Shown here piece by piece: positions 13,554-26,359 of a stretch of 64,000 bases of DNA. The translations under genes and the position numbers were made by a program. The DNA lies in contig NC_085046.1 in the NCBI RefSeq assembly GCF_963662255.1, forward strand, positions 137,903,762 to 137,967,761. The letters are read 5' to 3'. The stretch's first letter is position 1. The number at the start of each line of letters is the position of its first letter. Below the pieces are notes generated by a model. It ran no database searches. It saw nothing but the letters and a program-made list of their open reading frames with translations, and was not told the DNA's origin. Source of the stretch: Cinclus cinclus. Lineage: Eukaryota > Chordata > Aves > Passeriformes > Cinclidae.

Positions 13554-15779
13554 AGACACAGTTCTCCAGTTGCCCACTGAGCAAAAACTGCTCAGACCAG
13601 ACATTTAAGAGCCAGTATTCTTCATTTTCTGGCTGGGTTAGCTTGCAGCACTGGGGCACTGATATGTGGACTTGCTGTGTCAGCTGAAATCAGCCACAGC
13701 TCTGATCAGAGCAAATTAACTAGGGGTGCTCAAAATGTTTTGGCATGATGACACTTTACCCAAGCCAAAATAAAGCATAGGTGGCTTTAATAATCTTTAT
13801 TTCCAGGTGAAACAGAGCCTGTAGGTAAGGGCACAAGCACAGCACAGCAGCAGGAGGGTCCAAGCCCCACCCTGCCAGGCTCAGGGCAATCACACACATG
13901 AGAAGTTTTGCTTTGAAGCAGGAGGCTGGGCAGGGCACCCTCCTGAGGCTCTGCTGGCTGAATCTGTAGAGCAGAACAGCTAGAACTGAGGGACTGAGGC
14001 CCAGATTAAAGGTTTTTCCAGGGTTAATCCGGTCTGGTTTGCTGGCTGACTATCTATCAGCAGGTTGGAAAGCATCAAGTGTCTTCCAAAGCACATCTTT
14101 AGCTAAGTTTCAGCCAAAACAAATTCATTCAATGAGGATGAGAAAGAGTCACTTCAATTTATTTCTGATCAAAATTGAAACATTAATGTGGATATACCCA
14201 GAGTCCCCAACATAACAAGATGGTGGTCTGGCCAATAAGTATTTTCATTGCTTCAATTTTGCCATAAAATTCAGAGTTTCCAATTCAGTGTAGATCAGAA
14301 ATGAATTAAAATTGTCAAAAGACTTTCTGCAACAGAGTTGTTGGCAAGTGAGTAGCTCTACTCAGAACACCATGCTGTTGCACACCATGAAGAAAAAAAA
14401 CTGTGCTGCCTCTCAAGTTGTCATGGAGAGTCACTGACAGGTTTGTTGGTGACATTGCTCCTGAGGTTTGCTTACCTGTGAATTAATAAAGAGTTTAAAT
14501 TTAAGACAGTACAAAATATTAATCCCTCCACACATAAATAAATTGGTTAATTTATGTACCCATTTGTGGGGCTGGGAGATACCTCTAACTCTGCATGTTC
14601 ATATACTTTAGGGCTCAGCATGTCAGCCCTGCTCTCACTCTAGGAAAGCTCTTGTCCTGCTGCTGCTACAGCCAGCAGGAGCTCTGTGGGTCATGTTCTC
14701 AGAAACAGCCTGTCAATACTCAGAGCTAATTCCTCAGCAGGATGTCAGTGAAAAAAATAAAAGACTCAGACTGGTGTCTGGACCCTGAAAAGAAATTCTG
14801 AAAGTACAATACATCTCTATTCAGGCTGATTTTTTTCCTGGGGAGAGGTTTCTGTAGAGGGCATCAAACCAGCAAACCTACCACATTCTGTGTGGCTGCA
14901 CTCAAGCCCCAGGACACCTATCAGAAAATGCAGAACCTGAGTGCAGCTTCCAAAGCCTTTTGTGGCTATCTCCAGTCCCAGACTCCCTCCTTCCAACCTG
15001 CACACTGCAATTAACTGATTCAGAAGGAAGGTTGGTTCTGTGGAAATTACCATAATGGATGTTTGTTCAAACCAGAAAATGACATCTTGGGAGGCTCAGC
15101 CAGGGAAGAGTTGCTTAAGTTAGCAAACAAAGTGTAAGAACAAGGCAATGAACATATTTAAGTGTGAAATTAGAAATCCATAATCTGAACAGGACTAAAC
15201 TTGAGGAGTCACAGAAGCTAAATACTGAACCAGAACCCACAGATCCTAACAACCTTCTGAAAGGCAGCAGGTGCAGGGTGCCTGCAAGCAGAGCAGCAGA
15301 TCAAAGGGACCATCCTCTCTGTTTGCCAGCCTGGCTCTCACTGTGAGCACCAGGGCTCCCTTTCACAGCCATTGCTGATAGGTAATGTGCCCTCCAGCCC
15401 TGCAAGGGTTTTGCTCACTCAGGATGTTATGTTCTTTGTCAGTTTCTCACAGGGAAGAGTATTCTAAAACTACCAAATGCTTCTAAAAAATACAGTATGT
15501 GTTTCTTTTCAGAAACTCTCAGGCTAATTCATGCCTCAAGTAACAGCTATTCAAGTGTCCTCTCAATGTGAATGGGATTAAGGGTTTTATTTTTATCACT
15601 ACTGAGCACTAGGCATTTTATTAAACATTGGCCAAACTGCAATGAAAACTTTCCCCAGCAGAAATACAATTCCTTGGTTTACCTGTAGATTTATGAGAAT
15701 CTGAATAAAACGTGGAGAATCTACTGAATAAATTAAAATATTTAAATATTTGTGCACCACACAAACTACCCAGAAAAAA

Positions 15780-15812
15780 AACAAATCAAATCAAAACAAA
15801 ACAAAACAAAAA
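15780..15812. repeat. (CAAAA)n / (CAAAT)n simple repeat
   Basis: Tandem CAAAT and CAAAA units follow a run of A. Confidence 0.8.
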
Positions 15813-18036
15813 ACACTCTTCTATGAAAAGCAGAATGCAGTCATTCCTGAAATGCAAGGCTGGAGTAAATAACATGGATACACAATCATGAAGACAAGTC
15901 TGTCTGAAACTGGGTAGATACCTTGCGACTACCCAATTTCTAGCCTAATCAGGTCTAAAGTCTGGATCAGTTAAAAAATATGCAAGGTTCTTTGGTTTTG
16001 ATAAAATACTGCAAAGTCGTTGATTCTATTCCTTACTTGAAGAATTGGCTAGCAGCCCTCAAACCTTGTGATGATGCATTGATTTAGTGCTTAGTGTGGT
16101 TGGAAAAATGTGAGATGCAATAGATAAACAATTCTGTCTCCTGTCATTAGCATTGGTATCTTGAGATCAAGGACAAATGCTATAAAAGCTGCAGAAGCAG
16201 GCAGAAATAGTGACAGAAGCGTCTATCTAGACAGTAATGTTAATAACAGCTACTTGAGTCGCTAGGCTACCTTGAAAATTGTGCTGCCACATCTTCTCTG
16301 CTGCTATATTGGGTATATCTGTCTTTACTGTAGTCACACATCTTATTACAATACTTCTGGGAGTCTCCAAGTCAAGTATTGAGGTCTTTTGCTTAAAATG
16401 TGAGATCTGCTGCTTGAAGTACAAATTACACCTCAGGAAGCAATCAGTCAGCATTCCTGGAAAAAGTAGGAAAAAATCCCTAACAGGTTACCAGCATGAC
16501 TGTGACTGTGGTGCACAGGAGGCCCCAGTGGCTCCAGTCCTGCTGACTGCATAAGACTGCCCAAGAGCCACCTGTGCCAGAGCTGGCACATCTCAAAGAT
16601 TACTCACTTGGTTTTTCTACAAAAGAAAACTAAATTCTGGAATTTCCCGAGACAACTTGCGTTGCTTTTTACACAGTTAAACAGCACTAGGTAGTTCATT
16701 ACAGGATTTCCAGTGAAACCCTCCAAGGCTGTGATCTACAATCAATATTATTGCCTGGTTTCTGACCCACGCCTAGGGTCCATAGAAGGAAGAACGACCT
16801 GGTGGGAAAATGCTGTAATAAAAAACCTATCCTTTTTAAGTATTGCCAAAAGCAACTGATATGGAAGCAGCAAAGATTTTCCTATACTTGTTTTCTTTCC
16901 ACCCTGTTGCAGATAACCTGAATCCTAGATGACTTGTGGCTATCACAAATGTCTGGAGGCACATGTCAAGGCCATGGGGCTCCTGCAGTCTTGGGGACTT
17001 ATTTCAAGGTTCAAGTCATTGGTTTATGTACCTAATACTAAGCAGAATCTCAGGAAAGACTGTGTTTTATCCCTGCAGCTGCCTCAAGGTTAGCACATGC
17101 CTGCCATATGGGACTGAAGACCCATCCAAGTGTTTTGAGTACCATTTAATTGCTTTTAATCAGCAACCAGAAGCCAACATCAAAAGGCCTTCCTTTGAAA
17201 CTGAACACTCTAAAATCTCAAATAATTTTCTACTCAGACTGAGGTGTCAGAGTGAAGAACTAGAAATTGGACTTTTATCTGAATTCACTTATCTGGAATC
17301 ATGCAAGCCTAAGCAGTTGGGTTTTCTCTCAAGGTGACTGTGCAGAGAGATCCTGATGAAACTGTAACAGTATTCACTGGCACAGAAGTTAGCTATGTGT
17401 CAGCCATTAATACTGCTTAAACCTCAGATTTACAGAATTATTTTCTTCCGTGTGCTGTAATGCCAGAATTTACTGGATTCTTGTGTAACTGATTGCAATA
17501 GGAGCTGCTGACAGCTCTATCAGACAGATAAGGACACTTGAAACTTTCCTGCACAATTTCCAAATCAAAAATACCTTAAGATGTGTACTGCCTACCTACA
17601 TAGAAGGTGAGATTTTATTTTTTGAAGGACTGCAGACTGACAATCACCTCCCAAGGGGTAGTCACACAGTCACTCATAAAGGATGCAGCTACTTGTGAAG
17701 TTTCAGGGGTGGCATTATCTGCCAGAAGTCATCCCAAACTTTGTATATTGCCAGCTGCCAGAGCCTTTCACTTCACCTTTTAAAAAAAACATCCGCAGTG
17801 TCATTTTGCAGAAAGAGAAAAACTACATCTGTGAGGAAACTTGTTCAGACACAGTTTGCCATCATGTCTGTGTGGCTGTAAAGCACAGATCATCTGGAGC
17901 AGCAATTAAAATTGGAGGAGGACGAAGAGGTCAGTGGACCAGTCAATAATTCAGAGCACCTTTTCCCCACAGCTGGCACACAACCCCTCTGCAGCTTGTT
18001 GCTTAATTAAGGTTTGGAGTTTTCTGCGGTGCACTT

Positions 18037-18050
18037 CTGCCATCTAGAGG
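18037..18050 (-). promoter_or_regulatory. CTCF-like motif
   Basis: The + strand reads CTGCCATCTAGAGG; its complement CCTCTAGATGGCAG fits the CTCF core consensus CCASYAGRKGGCRS at 13 of 14 positions (third base T for A). The orientation is opposite to the motif at 13540, so the pair faces inward. Confidence 0.4.
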
Positions 18051-21000
18051 CTTTCCTGCCCTGCTGGAGATCTCTTCCAGGAGGGATTGTTTTTTTAGCC
18101 TCTGCATCCCAAACATGTCTAATCAGGTATCAAATCTCTGATTAAAGGACGGCAAGGTTAAGACTGGTATCATATATGACTAAAATAGAGTTAAGAATAG
18201 ATTGGAAATATGAAAGAGTTTCTTTTGAATCACAGCTTTGGTGGACTGCAGATTTTATCACATGGTTATATTTCACAATAATCCCTCTGAAATAAACCAT
18301 TTTGAAGCAGAAGGGATAATACAGAAGACCTAAATCAAAATCTAAGATAAATAATTCAAAAAACTCCAGTGCAAGACACCAATATTTTTTTTACAGTCTC
18401 TGAATCTGCAAAAGCTTTATGTTTATCACCCACAAAATAATTCAGCTTATAATGAAGGTTGATCCATGATTAATACAAATCTATTACAAACTGCATTGCT
18501 GAGATACTGCAGTTAAACATCCCTAAGCACATAAAAGTAAGGGGATTTACATAACGAATCCCTCCACTCACCCCATCACACAACAACCCCACCACACATG
18601 GTTAAATCAGACCCCCAAGGCATACTCAGAAAATCTTTTAAATCCCCAGTTATTGATGCAGGCAGAAATACAGTCCCACTAGCTCAGCTGCCTACTATCC
18701 TGTACGCTTTGAGCACCTCTGTTATGCACAGCTTTCCTATTTAAAAGCCAGAGTCTTTTCTTCCTCTCTCATTATGGAACTACCCACTGATCCATTAGGA
18801 GAGAGAATACACAGGAGAAAATAGAATGGGAGAGACAATTGTGGCAGGGTGAAGGCCCCAAGGCAGGGTGCAAATCAGGATTTAGGATACGTGTTTGCAC
18901 TTCAGTGAGAGGCGTTGTCTCAAGGTTGCTTTAACACCACTCTTTAATGGCTGCTTTAATGGCAAATAGGAAAGCTGAGCTCCAGGGACAGCTGAGAGCT
19001 CTCCTGAACGGTGCTTGTACTTGCAGCCAAGTACATCTGGCAGCACATTGTCAGGTGTACAGACAGCTTGTGTTCAGGCTATGCATGAGGCAGTCTGAAG
19101 ACAAGTGGACCACGAGCCAGAATGATCCTAATTGTTCTTGTGCATCCATCAAATCCATCTCCCCATCAACTGCAATGTAGTACACTCACTCAAATGTCAG
19201 TGCCTCAGCCTAAAATAAAACCCCAAAATTAATGCCCAAGAGCTGCCTGAAAGTTCAGCAGAAAGATCTGGATCTGCCTGCAGTGTCTGGAAACCTCATG
19301 TTTCTCAAAATCCCTGCTAGAACATCAAAGCTGCTGTGAAGCAGGGCCCAGATGCTCTCAGCAACCACAGCCAATAGCCACGTTTGGCAAGTATCTAACA
19401 CACAACAAGAGGATCAGCCTGCAAACAACAGACTGCAGATTTTTTTCGTGATAGAAGGGGTGGAGGAGATTGAGTTTTCAGTGTAGTGTCGGTTTAATGT
19501 AAACTGCATGGTGTGAGGTGAAGCCTTGGGACACAGTGCACACCTTCCTGGGAGGATGCTCTGAGTGCTGAAGAACAAAGCCTCCCAGCTCCGGCACTTT
19601 GAAAGCCAGCTCTGTTCTGCTTTTAAAAGAAGAAAAACCCATGCTTACTCTCAGGAGGAAATTTGGGTCCTGGACATCAGTGTGCCAGTCTCAGAGGGCA
19701 GATTTCAGTAACATCCCGGTGTTAAAGATTCCTGCTAGCTTGTTCTGGTTTCCTCCCTGCTCTGCAGATGCCCCTTTCAATACATTTTCAGTAACTGTAC
19801 AGGATTTATATACCTTAAACTGAATATTGGCTTCAACTCTGAAAGGTACATATATCCCAAATAATCACTTACTATTCAGGACGTGTTGATCTAAATCAAG
19901 AAGTCTTTGGTGACCAGGAGTACTCTGAGCCTTTTGCCCATTTCTGCTGCCCAAGAAACCAGGCAGTCATCAGGCATAAGCAGTGCCCTAATGCTGGAAA
20001 GAGCTCAAAAGAGAACATGGGAGGGAGAAAGGAGCATGAGGGTGTCTGAGTCTGAATTACTGGGATGCTCTTATGCCTCTGCTCTCATTGTATGCCAGTC
20101 CCAAGCCAGCTCACATTCATGAAGAAGCACAAGTGCCTGAGAAAGACCTCACTGGTTTTCATGTGAGAGTGGAGGCCAGGAAAGGCTTACCAGCACAAAG
20201 TGCATCTGTTCCAGCAGGCACGAGGAATGGAGTCACTCAGATTTGTCTCCTTTGAAGACAGCAGGGACTACTCCAGTGAGTGGTTAAGCTCATCTACTTC
20301 ATCAGCTTTTAAAGGATTTGCTGTGGCATGGGGCTGCCTCCCAGTGATCAGGTGGGACCCCATGGAGTGCTTTAAAGTTTTAGGAAAAATTGACTTGCAT
20401 CTCAAGCAGTTAAGCACTTCACTTCTTCTGCCAAGCAGGAATCCCACTACTGGTATCCTGGGAATAAAGGCCGTAAACAAGCAGTAGAAACATCCTGCGG
20501 AGTAACCTTTTTGTTCAGTATACAGAACGGCTAACACAGCGGGATAGCAGCAACACAAATCATCATTATTTTCACCCTGAAAGATGGAGGGAAAAATACC
20601 TTAAGGAACAGAATTGAAAAGAGAAGCACACTTTACAGGTTAGCTTTTAAACTAGAGGCAGTGCTCAAGTGAGTTGTGATTTAACTGTGGGAAGTTTTTA
20701 TCCTCTGTGTGTTATAAAATACAGAGCAAGATGTGACTAAATAGATATAACTCAAATACAAACTTCTCCAGAGAAGCAGAAGAAAGGCACTATGCTAGAA
20801 CAGCATTTGAAGACAATGCATTAAATTTCAATACATATAATCTGGGGTTTTAAGCACTGACTTATGGAATTACACTATTATCACCAGTACTGATTTGAAA
20901 TTACTGATTTCCTGAAAGCAATTGATTGGCAACAATAAAATAATTCAAAATTGCAATATTATAAATATTAAATATTTTCAAACAGTGAAATCTAAGTCTA

Positions 21001-21124
21001 TGGACTCATTTTAATTATATATATATAAAGTCTGTGCCTGTCACCTCTGCAAGCAGTACTGACAAAACTCTGCTTGAAGGTCCCTTCTTGTCTGAGTTCA
21101 TTCAACTTTCAATTGTTTTCCCTG

Positions 21125-21532
21125 TGTGCTGGTTTCAGATGCAATAGAGTTAATTTTCTTAACATTGGCTATTATGGGGCTATGTTTTGGATTTGTGTAC
21201 AGGTGACTCAAAGTAACCAGGAGGAATTCCAGACTATATGACATCATGGGGGGAAGGAGGAAGAAGGGGACATTTGGAGCGATGGTGTTTGTCTTCCCAA
21301 GTCACCATCGCATGTAATGGGGCTTTGCTCTCTTGAAGATGGCTGAACACCTGTCTACCCATGGGAAGCAGTGAATTGACTCCTTCTTTTGCTTTCCTTA
21401 TTAAACTGCTTTTATCTCAACCCATGAATTTTCTGGCTTTTACCCTTCTGATTCTGTCCCTGATGCCATTGGTGTGGGAGTGAGTGAGTTGCTGCCTGGA
21501 GCTTGGCTGCTGGCTGGGGTTAAACCACACCA
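21125..21532 (+). mobile_element. Solo LTR of an avian endogenous retrovirus, partly deleted
   Basis: It starts TGTGCTGGTTTCAG and ends GGGGTTAAACCACACCA, so it has the TG...CA form of an LTR. Inside it are GTTAATTTTCTTAACATTGG near the 5' end, 'GATGGCTGAACACCTGTCTA', an ATTAAA polyadenylation signal at 21400-21405, and 'TTATCTCAACCCATGAATTT' downstream of it. These are hallmarks of an abundant avian ERV LTR type as I remember it. It is shorter than I would expect for that type; the stretch around 21210-21235 seems to replace a longer central part. No convincing target duplication was found, and no retroviral coding region is attached. Confidence 0.75.
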
Positions 21533-21939
21533 CCTCATGAATTTCAGTCCTGTTGAAAGGCCATGTTTCTAGTCAGCTCCCTAGGATGGGTTGCCCTTCC
21601 TGATGTCTTCCTCTGATTTCCTCCATACTGTACCATTTTTAGTTGTGTGAAGCAAAACTTCTACCATGTGGGGCCATTTCTCATTCACTGTTATGATGGT
21701 AGCTTAGGTCAGGCAGTGTGAGATGTCCATCACTACATCCTACAACCCTTCTGACATTAACTCTTGTCATCTATTGATGTCTCATCTAATCTAAAGTACA
21801 TGCCAGCCTCCCACCAAAGCCACTCCTCAGCTGGTCACGGAAGAGAAAACATAACTAAAGGCTTTAAGATCCAGATAAGGACAGGGCTCTCCAAAGGGTC
21901 ACAAGTCCCACCAGGAATCTGCTTCAGCATGGACTTCCC

Positions 21940-22420
21940 ATGGATTCACAGCCTCCTTTCAGCATCCCTCTGCCCCAGTGTGGGGTCCTCCAGGGGCTGC
22001 AGGTGGATCTCGGCTCCACTGTGGATCTGCACGGGCTCAGGGGCACAGCTACCTGCACGTTCTTTACACAGGCTGCCTGGGAATCTCTTTCCAGCACCTG
22101 GAATACCTCCTGCCTGTCCTTCCTCACTGGCACAGGTATCTTCAGGGCTGATGTTCTCACATATTCTCACTCCTTTCTCTACTGGTGTTTTTTCCCTTTC
22201 GTGAATACATTATCCCCGAGGCACTAGCACTGTCACTGATGGCTCAGCCTTGTCAGGTCTGCCTCGGAGCCAGCTGGCGTTGGCTCTGTTGGATGTGGGG
22301 GAAGGTTCCATTAGCTCCTCACAGAAGCCATCCCAGCAGTACTCACCTTCTACCAAAATTTTGTCACACAAGCCCATTACAGTATCTGTGTGTTTAATGC
22401 CAGGTCCTCCCTTGAACAGC
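21940..22420. repeat. Probable ERV-derived internal repeat
   Basis: The stretch around 'GGCTGCAGGTGGATCTCGGC', 'CACCTGGAATACCTCCTGCC', TTCTCACATATTCTCACTCC, 'GAGCCAGCTGGCGTTGGCTC' and CTCACAGAAGCCATCCCAGC resembles a dispersed sequence that recurs in bird genomes and that I associate with the non-coding internal part of endogenous retroviruses. Frames are open on both strands but overlap and show no protein family. It lies 400 bp beyond the LTR at 21125-21532 and could be part of the same old insertion. Limits and orientation are uncertain. Confidence 0.45.
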
Positions 22421-25400
22421 GTTGGAGCTGTAGAGAGGATTTGAACATTCAGGGTTGGTTGGTCTCTGGGGTAAGGCACTGCCAGCACAGGAGGTAGAAC
22501 AAAGTTCATATCAAGTGGAGTGGTGCAAAGAATGGCGAGTTTTGTTCAGTACCACTGCTGGTTTTTCACATTCCTCATTTCAGACCCAGTTCTTAGTCCT
22601 ATGTCTGAAATTGGAGGTTCAGGGAAAAGGCCAAGAGCATCACTCTCCATGTGGCTGGTGACTTTGGTTGATCCAAATTCAACAGCCAAAGCAGATATTA
22701 TGATTTAAATGAACCTTTTGATGAGGAACAAATTACACCAGAAGATATATTACAAGTCTTGCTCTTATACTTGATGAACTGTATGTGTATTGATTTAAAA
22801 ATATATTTTTTTTCTTATTGTCACATAAATGTATGGGATAGCAACTGATTCATGAAGCAGTAGGTATTGTTTCTTTTAACTCTGATGATAATTACTTTTA
22901 TTTAATGAATAAGATCCAGGTTCAATAAAAGACCCATCTGGCTTCATATAATAAATTGATTTTATGGGTCTGCTGTGAAGTGGAAGGCAGAGAGAGTTTT
23001 TATTGAATCTAGGCTCAAACACAATATATCACAACTCTCATTTTTGGCTTATTTCATCTATTAATAAAACTCCATTTAATATCCTTGGATATTTTTCAAA
23101 AGGTTTGTCCTTTATCCTCTTTGTCATAATTAGCACGAAGGGTAATTAGTTTTTACATAGGCGTTTTCCTTCATCTAGATAAAAGTAATTTAAATAGTTT
23201 TCATTTGCTTATGGAAATGAGAACACCATGTTTTTATTTCTCCTTCAATTGCTCCCTGGTGATTACCTTAATTGGAATTAATATTTCCATATTCTGTTGT
23301 GGAGTTTAACCCTTCAGGAGCTGTCATGGTGGACAAGGAGCCCAGAGCCTTTGGTAAATGACAAATGAACTGGTTCTGAGTGGACCTAAAGCATTTAGCT
23401 GCCATGTCAAATACCCACAGCAAGATTTTGAAGGTCACGGGACCCCTGTGACTGTGGGGCAGTCTCTGGGGAGGGAGCACATATCTGCAGCCCTGTGCAT
23501 GGACCGGGGTGAGTTCCACACTGCGATACCCACACTGGCGTTCCAGGATTGCTCTCCCAAATCCAATGCAGAAAATCCCAAGCCCAGAGCAACAGCCATT
23601 GCTCTGTCTGCCTCAAATCCATCGCCATAGAAACGGGAGTCTTTGGGATGCCCCAACTCACTGGTCTGCATCTGCAAACAGAGCTGGAGGAGAAGGTGAG
23701 GTGAGGCAGCGAAGGCTTTACCCAGCACAGGCTCAGCTCCACCGCAGGGCTCTGTTTGCATTCAGGGACCTTGCAGAGACCTGTCTGCATCACTGCTTAA
23801 GCACTCTGTATCTTCGTTTGCTCAGAAGGATTATTGTAAAAATAATAAAGAAAAAATTATATATACTTGCAATTCATAGATTGTGTCATCGTTTCGCATG
23901 TAACATAGAGTCATGTAGAAGTGTCTATTTACATTTAATAAATATATATTTTCTACAATGCCTTTTATTTGAGACAGCACTTGCGTGGAAATATAAGGTA
24001 AAATAAAATTGAATTATAAATAGTAATAAAATTATTACAAGATACAATTATTTATTTAGTAACAAGAATATTTAAATTTGCATTCCAGTTTCTGAATCAA
24101 ACGGGCTAGAAGGAATTCAAGACCCACATTTATTCCTATATCTTTCTTTTAATATGAAATGAAAATTTATATTTCATCAAAAATAATGTAAAGAATTTTC
24201 ATATTTCAAAAATATGTTTATTATGGCAATTTTTAATTCATTACTAATATTTTAGGGACACCAAGTCTTTAAATTGGTGTACAATTGTTAGTACAATTTT
24301 GTTGCTCCTTTGTGTTAAAATTCACAGCATTCTGCAAACTGCGATACCAGAGGCTCCAAGAGTGCAGAAAGGTATGGAAAACATAAAGATAAAATTTAAA
24401 AATATAGAATAATTAAATTTTTTCCCCCACTTTAAAATAATAATTTGTTTTAAACACCACAAGATATTATATGTGTGGGATAAATATAATTTGTAATTTC
24501 AGAAAATATATTATTTAATCTTCCAGTTTCCAGAATTTCTTATTCTCACTTTTAATTTTGAGTGCATTGCCCATGATTTATCACAATAATATTTTTTCCT
24601 TTTTTAATTTTTGAACTTACATGGGATCTGTCAGGGCTTTTTTAAAGACCTGGTTGCTTATTCAAGTATTTTGTTGAATTACTAAGCAGCAAGTAATTTT
24701 CTGTTCTTGTTGAATAATGCAGATAACAAAATGTTACTTATTATGACTATTTGACATCTTTATGACATAGACTCAGTGGTATATTTTCTTTAAAATTAAG
24801 GTCATTAGAAATTCACATGTTAACCCTTCTCACATCAGGAAAAACACTTTCAAAATTAATGTAGTAAAACCAGGAATGAAAGAAAAAAAGACCCATACAC
24901 ATTAGGCGCAAAATTAAAAACTTGGACAAACACATTTGTTCAGAAATCAGCCCTGGTGTGTATTTAAGGGCATATCTAAGAAAGGAAAAGATTTTCCAGC
25001 TGATGGCCACTATTAACCCTTCACTATGGGACAATACTAGCTGTGATGCATCTTCTCCATACTTGCATATCCAATGAACAGAAATTATAAATTACTGAAT
25101 CCCATAAACTTTGTTGCTGGGGAAGAAGAAAGGACACAGATTTCAAATACTCTGATTTCAGATGTAACACTGAAGGTGAAAAAAAGCACTTCTAAGCAGG
25201 TGAAAACTCAATAAGGAGACCCAAGAGATACAAAAATGTGGCATATGGAATAACAGCTCAGAGTCACCCCTCAGAGCCAAACTTCACTTTGGAGACTCAT
25301 CTACTTATAGTTTAAAACAAACAAAACCAAAACAACCTCCAAAATCTGTCCTGAGTATCAAATATTTAAGCTGTGTAATCACTGGAATTTTCTATTCTGG

Positions 25401-26359
25401 ATTCTTGCACACTGCTTCAGGGACCAATTAAAAGCACAACATCTTCATTCCAATCCTGCAGGTTTCATCATCTCAGCCACTGGGAGTCAGGGGGTGACAG
25501 CTGCCCACCTCACAAAGCCAAATACTGAATGGGATACCTACAGCAAGAGGGCAAGAGAAGGAGGAAGCAAAAGAAACATCTTTGCTGCAATTATTCACAC
25601 AAGTAAAGCACTTCAATATTCATCTTCCTGCCTAGAATAATTAGCAACATTCCCGACAACGACACAGTTCAGTAAGAAATGAGGAAGGCCAACACACAGG
25701 GCTGAAAGTGCTTCATCCTCTGTAACCTTGGGTAGGAATAGGTGCACTTGGAGTGATGGTGTGTAAGGAAGAGTTCAACTGAAAACAGCTTCCACAAGAC
25801 AAGGCTTTGCTAATGAGATAGCAAAGAAAACACTAACGTGGGGAAGCTGAAAGCCCTTGAGGTTGGAGAAAGAAGCAGATCTGAGATGGCATCAGTAATG
25901 ACGGGGAATGTCTAGAGATAAGGAGTTCACCTAGGGGTGATTGCTGGGATGGAATCTGAAGGAGTTATCATTTGAAGGCAGCTGGGTTGGATATCCCTAA
26001 GAGTTCCCATTTGAGATGTCCCAGCAACTTGCATATAAAACTTATAATTTGTTGTCTAATGGTTTTTGTCATCAAAAAAGTGTCATAAAAGTGCAATACA
26101 AGAGTTCTCACTGTCAATTGTAGGTGCCAATGACAACTGGAGGACTAGTTTTCAGTGCTGTCATGTAGCTAATGGAGAAGCACTTCCCCCAAGGCATTCA
26201 GCAAAAGCCCACCACAGATAGTTTGATTTGTCTCAAGTGCCTCTTTCACTACAGAGGGAAGGTGGATAAATAGCATAGAGTAGGTACCTATCTTTAACAT
26301 AGGTAATAGAGGTAAGACAAAGCAGACTTCAGGAAGTAACTCAAGATAACTTGAATGTT
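22421..26359. other. Intergenic; AT-rich with one GC-richer segment
   Basis: No supported gene. About 22720-23290 and 23800-24800 are very AT-rich and repeat-poor, with several TAATTA-type homeodomain core sites. They have the look of conserved non-coding DNA, but this cannot be tested from one sequence. The segment 23430-23800 is clearly GC-richer, with frames open on both strands (the longest is 165 codons, 23509-24006 +). I recognise no domain in them. Confidence 0.45.
23621..23634 (+). promoter_or_regulatory. RFX X-box-like motif
   Basis: ATCGCCATAGAAAC fits the RFX consensus GTNRCCATRGNAAC at all positions but the first. It lies in the local GC-rich segment 23430-23800. About one such near-match is expected by chance in this window. 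Confidence 0.25.

Larger units (their letters stand above)
12942..21124. other. Intergenic, no gene seen
   Basis: No supported gene. It contains a short TA run (about 13303-13316), a CAAAA-type simple repeat near 15780-15812 and two CTCF-like motifs listed separately. Open frames of up to 133 codons (16936-17337) have no recognisable similarity. Confidence 0.55.

Noticed and set aside
23509..24006. 165-codon open frame on the + strand
   Set aside because: No recognisable domain. Frames on the opposite strand are equally open over the GC-rich half, and the second half runs into AT-rich DNA with no coding character.
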